NCBI GenBank assembly: GCA_900314485.1
Contig: OMVL01000010.1
Span: 1 to 54,316, forward strand
Source: an uncultured Eubacteriales bacterium
GTDB taxonomy: Bacteria; Bacillota; Clostridia; Oscillospirales; Oscillospiraceae
DNA: 54,316 nt
Reading direction: 5' to 3'
In this document: positions 1 through 8,104 of the stretch, in pieces
Layout: every line of letters begins with the position of its first letter
Numbering within the stretch: the stretch's first letter is position 1
Notes under the pieces: model-generated
What the model was told of the DNA's origin: nothing
The model's input: only the letters and a program-made list of their open reading frames with translations
Databases searched by the model: none
Position numbers and translations under genes: made by a program

Positions 1-2
1 GC

Positions 3-305
3 GCTGCTTTTTTGGAGGAAAAGCTCTCTATTCTCGGCCTGAACGAGCGGGAGGCGGAAGAGTTCATCGTCTTCTGGCTGCCCCGCCTGGAGGCCAACGA
101 GTATAACTACATCCGCTTTGAGACGGCGGAGGAGATCGAAGACAATATGCCCCTGTCACTGTCCGTTCAGCCGGATACGGTGATTCGGGTGCGAATGGAA
201 TTCAAAGCCGTGGATGGGGATTTCCGGGTGACGGAACAGAGCTTGGAGACCCCGCAGCGCACCGGCTTTACCGTCGTGGAGTGGGGCGGCACGGAACTGG
301 ACTGA
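3..305 (+). CDS. C-terminal end of an uncharacterised, probably secreted protein (5' partial)
   Basis: The reading frame is open from the first bases of the window (Ala-Ala-Phe-Leu-Glu-Glu...) to a TGA at 303-305, so the true start lies outside. The visible ~100 residues contain the segments EFIVFWLPRLEANEYN, PDTVIRVRMEF and RTGFTVVEWGG. From memory these resemble the C-terminal region of uncharacterised extracytoplasmic proteins common in gut Clostridia that carry a KPVIYLYPE motif further upstream, but that motif is not in view. No catalytic motif, membrane segment or signal can be judged from the fragment. A terminator follows four bases after the stop, so it is the last gene of its unit. 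Function unknown. Confidence 0.75.
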   Translation, partial: AAFLEEKLSILGLNEREAEEFIVFWLPRLEANEYNYIRFETAEEIEDNMPLSLSVQPDTVIRVRMEFKAVDGDFRVTEQSLETPQRTGFTVVEWGGTELD

Positions 306-308
306 GTA

Positions 309-336
309 AAAGGGATGCCGAAAGGCATCCCTTTTT
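309..336 (+). terminator. Intrinsic terminator
   Basis: A hairpin with arms AAGGGATGCC and GGCATCCCTT around a GAAA tetraloop, followed by a short T run. It ends the partial gene upstream and separates it from the convergent clpC gene, whose stop codon is only a few bases away. Read on the minus strand the hairpin is also followed by T residues, so it may serve both genes. Confidence 0.85.
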
Positions 337-340
337 GCGT

Positions 341-2776
341 CTATACCAACTTTTTCTCTCCCAGCCGCAGCGCCAGAGCATCCTCCTTACGCTCTACCAC
401 CAGAGTGTTGCCGGAGCCAAGTGTCTGCTGCAAAATCAGCTCCGATGCCGGGTCCTCAATTTGCTTTCGAATATACCGCCGGAGGGGCCGGACGCCATAA
501 GTCCGGTCCTTTCCCTGTGCAGCAATGCAGGCAAGCGCTTCCGCTGTGACCTCCAACTCAATGCCCAGCGTGCGGAATCGGGCGGCGGTCTGGTTTACCA
601 TAATGCCGGCAATCTCCCGCACGGAATCCTCTCCCAGAGGGTGGAAGCAGACAATCTCGTCGATGCGGTTCAAAAACTCCGGGCGGAACAGCCGGGAGAG
701 GGCTTTTCGGGCGGCCTGTTCCTCCTGCGCTTCCTGTGCCGTGGCAAAGCCCAGGGGACGGCGGGCCTTGGCCAGCTCCTCTCCGCCGGCATTGGTGGTC
801 ATGACCAGGATCGTGTTGCGAAAATCCGCCCGCTGCCCCTGGCTGTCGGTAAGCGACCCCTCCTCCATGATCTGGAGCAGCAGATTCCACACGTCGTTGT
901 GGGCCTTTTCCAGCTCGTCCAGCAGGATGACCTGATAGGGCTTGCGCCGGACGGCCTCGGTGAGCCGGCCTCCCTCCTCATGGCCGATATAGCCGGGGGG
1001 CGAGCCGATGAGCCGAGAGACAGAGTGAGCCTCCATATATTCGCTCATGTCCAGCCGGAGGAGGGCATTCTGGCTGCCGAAGAGGGCCTCTGCCAGGGCG
1101 CGGCACAGCTCCGTCTTGCCCACTCCGGAGGAGCCGGCGAAGAGAAAACAGCCGATGGGCCGGGTGTCCTCCTGCAAACCGGCCCTGCTTCTGCGGATGG
1201 CGGCGGAGACGGCATGAATGGCCTCCTCCTGCCCCACCACCCGGCGGCGGAGGGACTGCTCCAAATGGAGCAGCTGGTCTGCCTGACGCTGGGTGATGCG
1301 CTCTAAGGGGATGCCCGTCCAGCGGGAGATGGCACGGGCCACGTCCTCTGGCTGCACCTCCGGGGGCGGCAGACGTTTCGGGCGGCTTTTTGCCTCATGG
1401 AGCTGCTGGCGGAAGTTCAGCTCTGCGTCCCGGAGCAGGGCCGCCTGTTCAAAGTCCTGTTTGCGAATGGTCTCCTCCAGCTGCTTTTGCACCGCCTGAT
1501 GCTTCTCCGTCAGCACCCGATACTGCTCAGTGGGCGTCTCCAGCCGGATGCGCACCTGAGCCGCCGCCTCGTCCATCAGGTCAATGGCCTTGTCCGGGAG
1601 AAAGCGGTCGGGCAGATAGCGGATGGAGTAATCCACGGCGGCCTCCAGCGCCTGGGGCGAGATGGTAAGCCGATGATGCTGTTCATATCGGGGCCGGAGG
1701 GAGCGGAGAATGGCCAGAGCGGTGTCCCGGCTGGGGGGCTCCACCTGAATGGGCTGGAAGCGTCGGGCCAGGGCGGCATCCTTGCAGATGTGCCTGCGGT
1801 ACTCCTCCTGAGTGGTGGCGCCGATGACCTGAATTTCCCCCCGGCTGAGTGGCGGTTTGAGGATGTCGGCGGCGTCAATGGAGCCCTCTGCGGAGCCGGC
1901 GCCGATAAGGGTGTGCAGCTCGTCAATAAAGAGAATGATATTGCCCAGCCGCTGGACCTCACGGAGAATTCGCTTCACCCGCTCCTCAAACTCCCCGCGG
2001 TACTTAGTGCCCGCCACGGTGGAGGACAGGTCCACAGAGAGGATGCGCTTGTCCAGAAGGGCGGAGGGGACCTGCTTGGCGGCAATGCGCTGGGCCAGAG
2101 CCTCGGCAATGGCAGTCTTGCCCACACCGGGATCTCCCAAAAGGACGGGGTTATTCTTGGTTCGGCGGCAGAGGATCTGGATCATGCGGTCCAATTCCTC
2201 CTCCCGACCGGCCACCGGGTCCAGACGGCCGTTCTCTGCCATCCGGGTCAGGTCCCGGCCGAACTGGTCCAGCAGACGTGACTCCCGAAGAGTCTCCGAC
2301 TCCCGATTGGGCTTGCGTGCGGGGGAGGAGGAGGCGCTGCCGTCACCCAGCAGGGCGGACAGCTGCCGATAGGCCAGGGCGCAGTCCAGCCCGGCCTGAC
2401 GAAGTACCAGCCCCGCCATGCCCTCCCGCTCCCGGAACAGGCCAAGCAGCAGGTGGTCCGGAGTGACCTCCTTCGCCTGAAGCCGTCCGCACTCCTGAGC
2501 CGCCATTTGGATCATATGGCGACAGCAGGGGGTCAGCCCCAACTCTGGCCCGGCGCCCCGGCTGCCGGAGCCGACCAGCTCCACCACCGCCTTGCGGATG
2601 GCTACCTCCCTTATACCCTGCTGAAGCAGCAGCTGGGCTCCCTTGCCCTGATTGAAGTGGAGCAGGCTGAGCAGCAGATGCTCTGAGCCCACATAGCCGT
2701 GCCCCAGCTTGCAGGCGATTTCTCTGGAATAGCCAATGGCCTCCTGGGCTGTGGCGGAAAAGGTACATTCGCCCAT
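341..2776 (-). CDS. clpC: ClpC-type AAA+ unfoldase (Clp protease ATP-binding subunit)
   Basis: This 811-residue Hsp100 protein unfolds substrates for ClpP. Seen: a double Clp N-domain (about 1-140), first AAA module with Walker A GDPGVGKT at 214-221 and Walker B LFIDE near 282, a UVR-like middle segment near 424-455 ([19 protein letters not shown]), and a second AAA module with GSSGVGKT at 548-555 and VILLDE near 616. The LGF tripeptide near 675 sits where ClpC/ClpX/ClpA carry the ClpP-docking loop (VGF/IGF/IGL). The UVR-like middle and the lack of a long ClpB coiled coil favour ClpC. I place the start at MGECTF because AGGAGG lies 7 bases upstream; the frame continues 9 codons further without a ribosome site. 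The usual partners ctsR, mcsA and mcsB are not beside it. Confidence 0.93.
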   Translation of the reverse strand: MGECTFSATAQEAIGYSREIACKLGHGYVGSEHLLLSLLHFNQGKGAQLLLQQGIREVAIRKAVVELVGSGSRGAGPELGLTPCCRHMIQMAAQECGRLQAKEVTPDHLLLGLFREREGMAGLVLRQAGLDCALAYRQLSALLGDGSASSSPARKPNRESETLRESRLLDQFGRDLTRMAENGRLDPVAGREEELDRMIQILCRRTKNNPVLLGDPGVGKTAIAEALAQRIAAKQVPSALLDKRILSVDLSSTVAGTKYRGEFEERVKRILREVQRLGNIILFIDELHTLIGAGSAEGSIDAADILKPPLSRGEIQVIGATTQEEYRRHICKDAALARRFQPIQVEPPSRDTALAILRSLRPRYEQHHRLTISPQALEAAVDYSIRYLPDRFLPDKAIDLMDEAAAQVRIRLETPTEQYRVLTEKHQAVQKQLEETIRKQDFEQAALLRDAELNFRQQLHEAKSRPKRLPPPEVQPEDVARAISRWTGIPLERITQRQADQLLHLEQSLRRRVVGQEEAIHAVSAAIRRSRAGLQEDTRPIGCFLFAGSSGVGKTELCRALAEALFGSQNALLRLDMSEYMEAHSVSRLIGSPPGYIGHEEGGRLTEAVRRKPYQVILLDELEKAHNDVWNLLLQIMEEGSLTDSQGQRADFRNTILVMTTNAGGEELAKARRPLGFATAQEAQEEQAARKALSRLFRPEFLNRIDEIVCFHPLGEDSVREIAGIMVNQTAARFRTLGIELEVTAEALACIAAQGKDRTYGVRPLRRYIRKQIEDPASELILQQTLGSGNTLVVERKEDALALRLGEKKLV

Positions 2777-2956
2777 ATCGTGTCCTCCTGTGGTAAACTT
2801 CACCTGTTATTGTATGCCAAAGGACAGGCGTTCAAACGGGAATTTGGGCGGAGGGTCAAAAACTTGGAGCGGGAAACGACATTGGGCAAAATCGCAATCT
2901 GAGAGACGAAAAGAGGGAGGAATAAAGGTCATAATCACGTTTTTAGAAACGGTGAC

Positions 2957-2984
2957 TTGACTTTTCTCTCAAAACAGATAAAAT
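2957..2984 (+). promoter_or_regulatory. Promoter of the MATE transporter gene
   Basis: TTGACT at 2957-2962 and TAAAAT at 2979-2984 are separated by 16 bases. Transcription would begin near 2991, leaving a leader of about 70 bases before the MATE start codon. That leader contains a complete terminator hairpin. Confidence 0.7.
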
Positions 2985-3007
2985 AAACCGTGCTGAGTTG
3001 CAGCAAT

Positions 3008-3041
3008 GCGTAAGTCCGGGCCGCCGGATTTACGCTTTTTT
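3008..3041 (+). terminator. Terminator inside the MATE gene leader (possible attenuator)
   Basis: The 12-bp arms GCGTAAGTCCGG and CCGGATTTACGC pair with one G-T wobble around a GCCG loop and are followed directly by six T residues. It lies between the promoter at 2957-2984 and the MATE start at 3062, and the ribosome site GAGGAGG comes just after it. It would stop transcription about 50 bases after initiation unless read-through is regulated. No known riboswitch class was recognised in the short leader. Confidence 0.75.
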
Positions 3042-3061
3042 GTTTAAGAGGAGGAGTCACT

Positions 3062-4489
3062 ATGGAACAAAAATCCAACGCCTTTTTGGAGACAGAGCCG
3101 GTCGGCACACTCATGCGGAAATACGCCGTCCCCTGTATCATTTCGCTGCTGGTAGCGGCGCTCTATAACATCGTGGACCAGATCTTTATCGCAAACGCCG
3201 CCTATCTCGGTTCCTACGGCAACGCCGCCAACACGGTGGTCTTTCCCCTGACGGTGGTGGCCCTGGCTCTGGCGGTCATGATCGGAGACGGCGGCTGCGC
3301 TTTTGTCAGCATCAGCCTGGGCGCCGGAGAACAGGATAAGGCCCATCGCAGCGTAGGCAACGCCGTGGTGCTCTGCGTTGCCGTGAGCATCGTCCTCACT
3401 GCCATCTACCTCCTCTTTCAGGAGCCGATCCTCACCATGTTCGGCGGCCGGGTGAACGAGGAGACCTTCCGCAACGCAAAGGAGTATTTTTTCTGGATCA
3501 CCGTCGGCGTCCCCTTCTATATGTTCGGTCAGGCCATGAATCCCATCATCCGCTCTGACGGAAGCCCCAAATTTGCCATGGTCTCCACGCTAATGGGCGC
3601 TGTGGTCAACCTGATCCTGGACCCTGTCTTTATCTACCTCTACCACTGGGGCATGATGGGCGCTGCCGTGGCGACTGTGCTGGGCCAGGTGGTGACGGCA
3701 CTGCTGGCCATTGGGTATCTCTGCCGCATGAAGGCGGTGCGTCTGGAGAAGAGCAGCTTTAAGCTCAGCGCCTCGCTGATGGGGAAATTCCTGCCCCTGG
3801 GCATTTGCAGCTTCCTGTCTCAGATCTCTCTGGTGGCGGCCATGGCGGCCATCAACAATATGCTCCAGAAGTACGGCGCGCTAGACGCTGTCTTTGGGCA
3901 GGCCGAATACGCCCAAATCCCTATGGCGGTGGTGGGCATTGTCATGAAGTTCTTCCAGATCGTCATCTCCATCTCTGTGGGTATGGCTGCCGGCTGCATT
4001 CCCATTGTGGGCTATAACGTGGGCGCGGGCCGCAAAGACCGGACCCGGAGCCTCTTGACCCACCTGCTGGTTGCAGAGGCCGCCGTGGGCGCTGTGGCTC
4101 TGGTCATCGTCCAAGTATTTCCCCGCCAGCTCATTGCTCTCTTCGGCGCTGCCAACGAGAGCGTGTACTACACTCAGTTTGCCGTCAAATCCTTCCGTGT
4201 CTACCTGTGCATGATGATCTTTGCCTGTGTGAACAAGGGGACCTTTATCTTTATGCAGTCTCTGGGCAAGGCGGTGGCCTCCACAGTCCTCTCCATGGTC
4301 CGTGAGGTGGTTTTTGGCGTGGGCTTTGCCCTGCTGCTGCCCATCTTCTTCGGACTGGACGGGGTGCTCTATTCCATGCCCTTGTCCGATCTGCTGACGG
4401 CTGTGGTCTCCGCCATTGTCATTATCGGAACCTATGCCCAGCTGAAAATGCCGGAAAAAACCCTTGACAAACCGCAGTCAATGGGATAA
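3062..4489 (+). CDS. MATE family multidrug/cation efflux transporter
   Basis: A 475-residue polytopic membrane protein with the size and about 12 hydrophobic segments of MATE exporters, which expel drugs or metabolites using Na+ or H+ gradients. The N-terminal pattern RKYAVPCIISLLVAALYNIVD and the repeated GAAVATVLGQ-type segment are typical of the bacterial MepA/DinF branch. The start has GAGGAGG 7 bases upstream. Substrate cannot be told from sequence. Expression may be gated by the leader terminator at 3008-3041. A second MATE gene lies at 31761-33134 but belongs to a different subgroup and has no such leader. Confidence 0.9.
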   Translation: MEQKSNAFLETEPVGTLMRKYAVPCIISLLVAALYNIVDQIFIANAAYLGSYGNAANTVVFPLTVVALALAVMIGDGGCAFVSISLGAGEQDKAHRSVGNAVVLCVAVSIVLTAIYLLFQEPILTMFGGRVNEETFRNAKEYFFWITVGVPFYMFGQAMNPIIRSDGSPKFAMVSTLMGAVVNLILDPVFIYLYHWGMMGAAVATVLGQVVTALLAIGYLCRMKAVRLEKSSFKLSASLMGKFLPLGICSFLSQISLVAAMAAINNMLQKYGALDAVFGQAEYAQIPMAVVGIVMKFFQIVISISVGMAAGCIPIVGYNVGAGRKDRTRSLLTHLLVAEAAVGAVALVIVQVFPRQLIALFGAANESVYYTQFAVKSFRVYLCMMIFACVNKGTFIFMQSLGKAVASTVLSMVREVVFGVGFALLLPIFFGLDGVLYSMPLSDLLTAVVSAIVIIGTYAQLKMPEKTLDKPQSMG

Positions 4490-4492
4490 ACT
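4464..4492 (+). promoter_or_regulatory. Promoter overlapping the 3' end of the MATE gene
   Basis: TTGACA at 4464-4469, a 17-base spacer, and TAAACT at 4487-4492. The -10 element includes the MATE stop codon. It would drive the DUF3793 and flavodoxin genes with a leader of roughly 120 bases that begins with the hairpin at 4503-4533. Confidence 0.6.
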
Positions 4493-4502
4493 GTTTGCAG
4501 TT

Positions 4503-4533
4503 AGAAAAGGCTAACCAAAAGGGAGCCTTTTCT
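4503..4533. other. Hairpin after the MATE gene, in the DUF3793 leader
   Basis: Arms AGAAAAGGCT and AGCCTTTTCT (10 bp, perfect) flank an 11-base loop. No T run follows on the plus strand, so it is a weak terminator at best; it may be a 5' stabilising hairpin of the downstream transcript. The rest of the gap up to 4617 shows nothing else recognisable. Confidence 0.5.
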
Positions 4534-4617
4534 GACGGCTCAAATGTTAGAAACTTCAAACTACTTGCGTAAAGTACGACAAAAACGGGCAGACTTCCCC
4601 AAGGGAGGCGAAACGCA

Positions 4618-5166
4618 GTGGAAGATTATCTGATTGAATTTTGTTCGCCCACGCTGGCATCGCTGAAGGTGGGGAGCTTGTTCAATTATGCATATACCAC
4701 CAGACAGGAGCTGACGGAGCAGCTGGAGCGGCTCAACGATATGCTGGCGGAAAAGGGCGTGTTCCTCCGCGTCCTGCGGGTGCGCAAGGGGAGAGCGCTG
4801 ATCTATCTCTGCCGGAAGAGCCAACTGGAGGCACTGCTCCGCCGGCCGGAGATTGCCCGCTTTTTGGCTCAGTACGGCTATCGGGAGCTGGAGTTGGAGC
4901 AGGTTCTTTGGCATCTCCAGTGCCGGGTCTGCTGCTCGGAGGAGTTTCCCCATGAGATAGGCGTATTTCTGGGCTATCCTCTGGAGGATGTCATCGGCTT
5001 TATCCGCTGGGGCGGTCGGGGCAGCAAGTGCTCCGGCATCTGGAAGGTCTACGGCGATGCCAGCCTGGCGCAAAAGCTCTTTGCCCAGTATGCCAAGTGC
5101 CGGTCTGTCTACCGCAGACTGTGGCAGGAGGGCAGGTCAGTTCGGCAGCTCACGGTAGCTGTTTGA
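4618..5166 (+). CDS. DUF3793 family protein
   Basis: A 182-residue soluble protein that matches DUF3793, found almost only in Clostridia and of unknown biochemical role. Seen: an N-terminal CSPTLASLKVGSLFNY segment, a Cys-rich stretch near 102-107 (CRVCCSEEFPHEIGVFLGYP) and the FIRWGGRGSKCSGIW segment. GTG is the start, with GGGAGG 8 bases upstream. Flavodoxin follows about 105 bases downstream on the same strand. DUF3793 genes often sit beside flavodoxin or ferrous iron transport genes (from memory), which suggests a role in iron limitation or electron transfer. That is an inference from neighbourhood. Confidence 0.8.
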   Translation: MEDYLIEFCSPTLASLKVGSLFNYAYTTRQELTEQLERLNDMLAEKGVFLRVLRVRKGRALIYLCRKSQLEALLRRPEIARFLAQYGYRELELEQVLWHLQCRVCCSEEFPHEIGVFLGYPLEDVIGFIRWGGRGSKCSGIWKVYGDASLAQKLFAQYAKCRSVYRRLWQEGRSVRQLTVAV

Positions 5167-5271
5167 CATAATTTAGGCATCACCTCACCGTTTGTCTGCG
5201 GTGCTTGGCGGCTCATGTTCGCCGAACGCTCTTTCCAAGGGATGAGGGGAGCCGAAGAAAAGAGGTCATTT

Positions 5272-5697
5272 ATGATGAGTAAAGTAGCAGTGGTCTATTG
5301 GAGCGGCACCGGCAACACCGAGCAGATGGCTCAGCTGGTGGCAGAAGGCGCTCAGGCTGCCGGCGCTGAGGTCAGCACCTTCACCGCCGCTGAGTTTGAC
5401 AGCAGCCTGGTGGACGGCTTTGACGCCATCGCATTCGGCTGCCCTGCCATGGGCGCTGAGCAGTTGGAGGAGAGCGAGTTTGAGCCTCTGTTCCAGTCCT
5501 GCGAGAGCAAGCTTTCGGGCAAGAAGATCGGCCTGTTCGGCTCTTACGGCTGGGGTGACGGCGAGTGGATGCGCACCTGGGAGGACACCTGCCGGGCTGA
5601 CGGCGCATTCCTGGTCATGGACGGCGTGATCTGCAACGACGCTCCCAGCGGCGACGCTGAGGATGAGTGCAGGACTCTGGGCGGCGCACTGGCGTAA
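5272..5697 (+). CDS. Flavodoxin
   Basis: A 141-residue short-chain flavodoxin, an FMN-binding one-electron carrier that replaces ferredoxin when iron is scarce. The phosphate-binding loop WSGTGNTEQMA lies at 10-20, the 60s loop at CPAMGAEQLEE and the 90s loop at SYGWGDGEWM. Start is the first of two adjacent ATGs at 5272 and 5275; AGAGG lies 6 bases before the first and 9 before the second, so either is possible. It follows DUF3793 on the same strand and ends in a strong terminator. Confidence 0.95.
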   Translation: MMSKVAVVYWSGTGNTEQMAQLVAEGAQAAGAEVSTFTAAEFDSSLVDGFDAIAFGCPAMGAEQLEESEFEPLFQSCESKLSGKKIGLFGSYGWGDGEWMRTWEDTCRADGAFLVMDGVICNDAPSGDAEDECRTLGGALA

Positions 5698-5713
5698 CTT
5701 CCATGCAAGCAAG

Positions 5714-5744
5714 AAGACCTCCGGAATGATCCGGAGGTCTTTTC
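5714..5744. terminator. Bidirectional terminator between flavodoxin and pyridoxamine kinase
   Basis: Arms AAGACCTCCGG (5714-5724) and CCGGAGGTCTT (5731-5741) pair perfectly around a 6-base loop, with T residues following on the plus strand. The convergent kinase gene stops within one base of it, so it probably ends both units. Confidence 0.9.
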
Positions 5745-6563
5745 TCAGTCCATCAGCAGATTCAGACAGTTTTCAAAGGAGACGCCGTAGCGGTGATCCG
5801 GGGCGGTGTTGGCTATGGAGGCCCCCACAAACTGGCAGGCCCGCCCGGCGGCGGCGGGGAGAGGGTCTCCCCCTAAAAGCCGGCCAAGCAGGGCAGAGGC
5901 AAACAGGTCCCCTGTGCCGTGAAACCGTCCCGGGAGTCTGGGCGCACTGACCAGAGCGGCACTGTCCCGGTCGTAGATCAGGTTGGAGACGGTGCAGGGC
6001 TCCAGCTCCAGGCCGGTGAGGAGAACGGTCTTTGCCCCCAGCCCGATGAGCCGCTCTGCGAGAGTCAGGCAGAACGTCTCGTCATATCCCTCGGTGACCG
6101 GTTCCGCACCCAGCAGGAGGCAGGCCTCCGTCAGATTGGGCAGGATCATATCGCACTTTGCGCACAGAGCCGCCATGGAACGGGCATAGTCCATGTCAAA
6201 GCCGGAGTAAAACCGGCCGTTGTCCGCCATCACCGGGTCCAGCAGGACCAGGGTCTTGGGGGTACGGAACTGATCGATAAACCGGGAGACAAGGTCAATC
6301 TGCTGCCGTGACCCCAGATAGCCGATGGCAATGGCGTCAAAGGTGATGCCGTTTTCCGCCCAGTGCCGGGCAATGACGGGAAGATCTTCTGTCAGGCTGC
6401 GGACAAAGGGACGGGTAAACTCCGGCCCTGTGTGGGTGGAGAGCAGGGCGGTGGGGAGGACGGCGCACTCCACGCCGCAGGCGGTGAGCACCGGCAGAGC
6501 GGCGGTGAGAGAGCACTGGCCGAGGCAGGAGATGTCCTGAATAGAGACGACTCGCTTGCTCAT
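5745..6563 (-). CDS. pdxK: Pyridoxamine/pyridoxal kinase family protein (PfkB/ribokinase fold)
   Basis: A 272-residue kinase of the pyridoxamine kinase group, which phosphorylates B6 vitamers to supply PLP. Seen: N-terminal SIQDISCLGQCSLTAALPVL, the LLDPVMADNG segment, NLTEACLLLG, and the C-terminal anion-hole motif HGTGDLFASALLG with its catalytic Asp. The start is ATG at 6563, just after the exonuclease III stop, with GAGGGG 4 bases upstream; a GTG at 6575 would overlap the upstream gene and lacks a well-placed ribosome site. It is co-transcribed behind the nuclease. Several PLP enzymes occur in the window (metY, cysteine desulfurase, trpB), but no direct link is implied. Confidence 0.88.
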   Translation of the reverse strand: MSKRVVSIQDISCLGQCSLTAALPVLTACGVECAVLPTALLSTHTGPEFTRPFVRSLTEDLPVIARHWAENGITFDAIAIGYLGSRQQIDLVSRFIDQFRTPKTLVLLDPVMADNGRFYSGFDMDYARSMAALCAKCDMILPNLTEACLLLGAEPVTEGYDETFCLTLAERLIGLGAKTVLLTGLELEPCTVSNLIYDRDSAALVSAPRLPGRFHGTGDLFASALLGRLLGGDPLPAAAGRACQFVGASIANTAPDHRYGVSFENCLNLLMD

Positions 6564-6571
6564 TTTGCCCC

Positions 6572-7327
6572 TCACAACTCCACCTGAAGTCCCACAGGGC
6601 AGTGATCGCTGCCGTGGATCTCCGGGTAAATGTCAGACTGGGCGACCTTGTCCATGAGCCGGTCGGAGACGATAAAGTAGTCAATACGCCAGCCTGCGTT
6701 GTTCTCTCTGGCGTGGAAGCGGTAGCTCCACCAGGAATAGGCTCCGGTCCGGTCCGGGTAGAGGGCCCGGAAGGTGTCGGTAAAGCCGGAGGAGAGGAGG
6801 GCGGTCATCTTGCCCCGCTCCTCGTCGGAAAAGCCGGCGTTGCCCCGGTTGGGGCCGGGATTTTTCAAATCAATCTCCTCATGGGCCACGTTCAGATCGC
6901 CGGTGTAGATCACCGGCTTTTTTTTGTCCAGAGCCATTAAGTACGCCCGCAAATCGTCCTCCCAGCTCATCCGGTAGTCAATGCGCCGCAGCTCGTTTTG
7001 GGCGTTGGGGGTGTAGCAGCAGACAAAGTAGAACTCCTCAAATTCCAGGGTGATGAGCCGGCCCTCATGGTCGTGCTCCTCAATGCCCATGCCGTAGGTG
7101 ACGGAGAGGGGTTCCCGCCTGGAGAAAACGGCGGTACCGGAATAGCCCTTCTTCTCGGCATAGTTCCAGTATTGATGGTAGCCGGGGAGGTCCAGTTCAA
7201 TTTGGCCCTCCTGTAATTTCGTCTCCTGTAAGCAGAACAGGTCGGCATTGAGGGCATAAAAGGCGTCCTCAAAGCCCTTTTTCATGCACGCTCGCAGGCC
7301 GTTGACGTTCCAGGAAATCAGTTTCAT
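6572..7327 (-). CDS. xth: Exodeoxyribonuclease III / AP endonuclease
   Basis: A 251-residue member of the ExoIII (ExoA) family, which cleaves DNA at abasic sites in base excision repair. Seen: N-terminal MKLISWNVNGLRA, the metal-binding LQETKLQEG, the YTGDLNVAHEEIDLKNP active-site segment, WRIDYFIVSD and the terminal GSDHCPVGLQVEL with its catalytic Asp-His. AAGGAG lies 9 bases before the chosen ATG; the longer frame upstream has no ribosome site and overlaps the promoter at 7368-7397. A uracil-DNA glycosylase that would make its substrate is encoded at 43015-43581. Confidence 0.96.
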   Translation of the reverse strand: MKLISWNVNGLRACMKKGFEDAFYALNADLFCLQETKLQEGQIELDLPGYHQYWNYAEKKGYSGTAVFSRREPLSVTYGMGIEEHDHEGRLITLEFEEFYFVCCYTPNAQNELRRIDYRMSWEDDLRAYLMALDKKKPVIYTGDLNVAHEEIDLKNPGPNRGNAGFSDEERGKMTALLSSGFTDTFRALYPDRTGAYSWWSYRFHARENNAGWRIDYFIVSDRLMDKVAQSDIYPEIHGSDHCPVGLQVEL

Positions 7328-7367
7328 GGGCGATCGCTCCTTCGTGGTGGGTGTCGTTTCTGCCGTT

Positions 7368-7397
7368 ATTATACTACATCCCGCCGGAAAAAGTAAA
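7368..7397 (-). promoter_or_regulatory. Promoter of the exonuclease III-pyridoxamine kinase unit
   Basis: On the minus strand, TTTACT and TATAAT are separated by 18 bases, placing the transcription start about 35 bases before the exonuclease ATG. Confidence 0.65.
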
Positions 7398-7460
7398 CCG
7401 GGGCGAGAGGGATGCAACGCCCTTTGCCAAACAGTTTTCTAAATTTCATCCAAAACAATG

Positions 7461-7489
7461 TTGAATCTTGTGAGCCTTTATGTTAGAAT
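7461..7489 (+). promoter_or_regulatory. Promoter of the small P-loop protein gene
   Basis: TTGAAT at 7461-7466, a 17-base spacer and TAGAAT at 7484-7489. The predicted transcript starts near 7496 and has a leader of about 95 bases that begins with two hairpins. Confidence 0.75.
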
Positions 7490-7508
7490 ATCACCATAGA
7501 CACCCCAA

Positions 7509-7555
7509 GTGGCACAGTGCCACGGGCGCAGCTCCTCCGGCGGGAATGCTTCCCG
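7509..7555 (+). promoter_or_regulatory. Structured 5' leader with two perfect hairpins
   Basis: GTGGCA-CAG-TGCCAC (7509-7523) and CGGGAA-TGC-TTCCCG (7541-7555) lie between the promoter and the start codon at 7590. Between them is GCTCCTCC, which could pair with the ribosome site AAAGGAG near 7575. No T run follows either hairpin, so any control would act on translation or RNA stability rather than termination. No known riboswitch was recognised. Confidence 0.45.
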
Positions 7556-7589
7556 GGAGAATCGCATCAATTAAAGGAGTGACTGAACC

Positions 7590-8000
7590 ATGGTTAGAGT
7601 CATTATGGACCCCAAGGGCTCCGGCAAAACAAAGCAGCTGATCGAGATGATCAATTCCGCCATCCTCACTGAGCACGGCAATGTGGTCTGCATTGAGTGG
7701 GACCGGGAACTGGTCTACGACATCCACTATCATATCCGTCTCATCGAGGCCAGCGATTTCTATCTGCCCTCCTTCGAGGCGCTCAAGGGCTTTGTCAGCG
7801 GCCTGTACGCAGGCAACTACGACATTACCCATGTCTTTGTGGACAATCTGGGCAAGATCGTCTCCTGCAAGGACAACGTTCAGGTAGAGGACTTTCTGGA
7901 GTGGCTGGACCGCTTCAGCGACAAGAACAACCTGAAGTTTACCGTTACCATCTCCGCCGAGCCGGAGACTGCCACCGACGGCATCAAGAAGTATCTGTAA
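7590..8000 (+). CDS. Small P-loop NTPase-like protein, function unknown
   Basis: A 136-residue soluble protein with an N-terminal P-loop-like motif MDPKGSGKTKQL (residues 6-17). The normal Ala/Gly at the first motif position is Asp, so it is a degenerate Walker A. A possible Walker B-like strand HVFVDNLGKIV lies near 80-92. Similar proteins in Clostridia are sometimes called PilT-like, but the length and the missing PilT boxes do not support that. It has its own promoter, a structured leader and its own terminator, so it is a single-gene unit. The steady conservation of such a lone gene hints at a housekeeping role, but I cannot name one. Confidence 0.75.
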   Translation: MVRVIMDPKGSGKTKQLIEMINSAILTEHGNVVCIEWDRELVYDIHYHIRLIEASDFYLPSFEALKGFVSGLYAGNYDITHVFVDNLGKIVSCKDNVQVEDFLEWLDRFSDKNNLKFTVTISAEPETATDGIKKYL

Positions 8001-8013
8001 ATTCAGAACATAG

Positions 8014-8045
8014 ACCTCCCTGCTGAAACGGCAGGGAGGTTTTTC
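8014..8045 (+). terminator. Intrinsic terminator of the P-loop gene
   Basis: Arms ACCTCCCTGC and GCAGGGAGGT (10 bp, perfect) around TGAAACG, followed by TTTTC. Confidence 0.92.
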
Positions 8046-8055
8046 TGCCAATAGA

Positions 8056-8084
8056 GAAGTCCCGCTCCCTTGAGGGAGCGGGAC
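8056..8084 (-). terminator. Hairpin downstream of the decarboxylase operon
   Basis: GTCCCGCTCCC and GGGAGCGGGAC (11 bp, perfect) flank a 4-base loop. On the minus strand only a mixed TTCTC stretch follows, so it is a hairpin with a weak tail. It lies beyond the duplicated oadB fragment and would be the original operon end. Confidence 0.55.
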
Positions 8085-8104
8085 AATTTGCTTTTGATCG
8101 TGGC

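Noticed and set aside
2845-2875. A CtsR-type heat-shock operator upstream of clpC
   Set aside because: GGTCAAA occurs once near 2852, but the second heptad of the direct repeat is missing and no ctsR gene is near.
3062-4489. The two MATE genes as a recent duplication
   Set aside because: Their N termini and internal segments differ widely, they have different promoters and leaders, and they fall into different MATE subgroups by eye.
7509-7570. The P-loop gene leader as another copy of the palindromic element at 8199-8293
   Set aside because: Both are GC-rich and contain short dyads, but the sequences of the dyads differ and no extended identity is visible.
7590-8000. Twitching motility ATPase PilT
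   Set aside because: The protein has 136 residues, a degenerate P-loop and none of the PilT Asp or His boxes.
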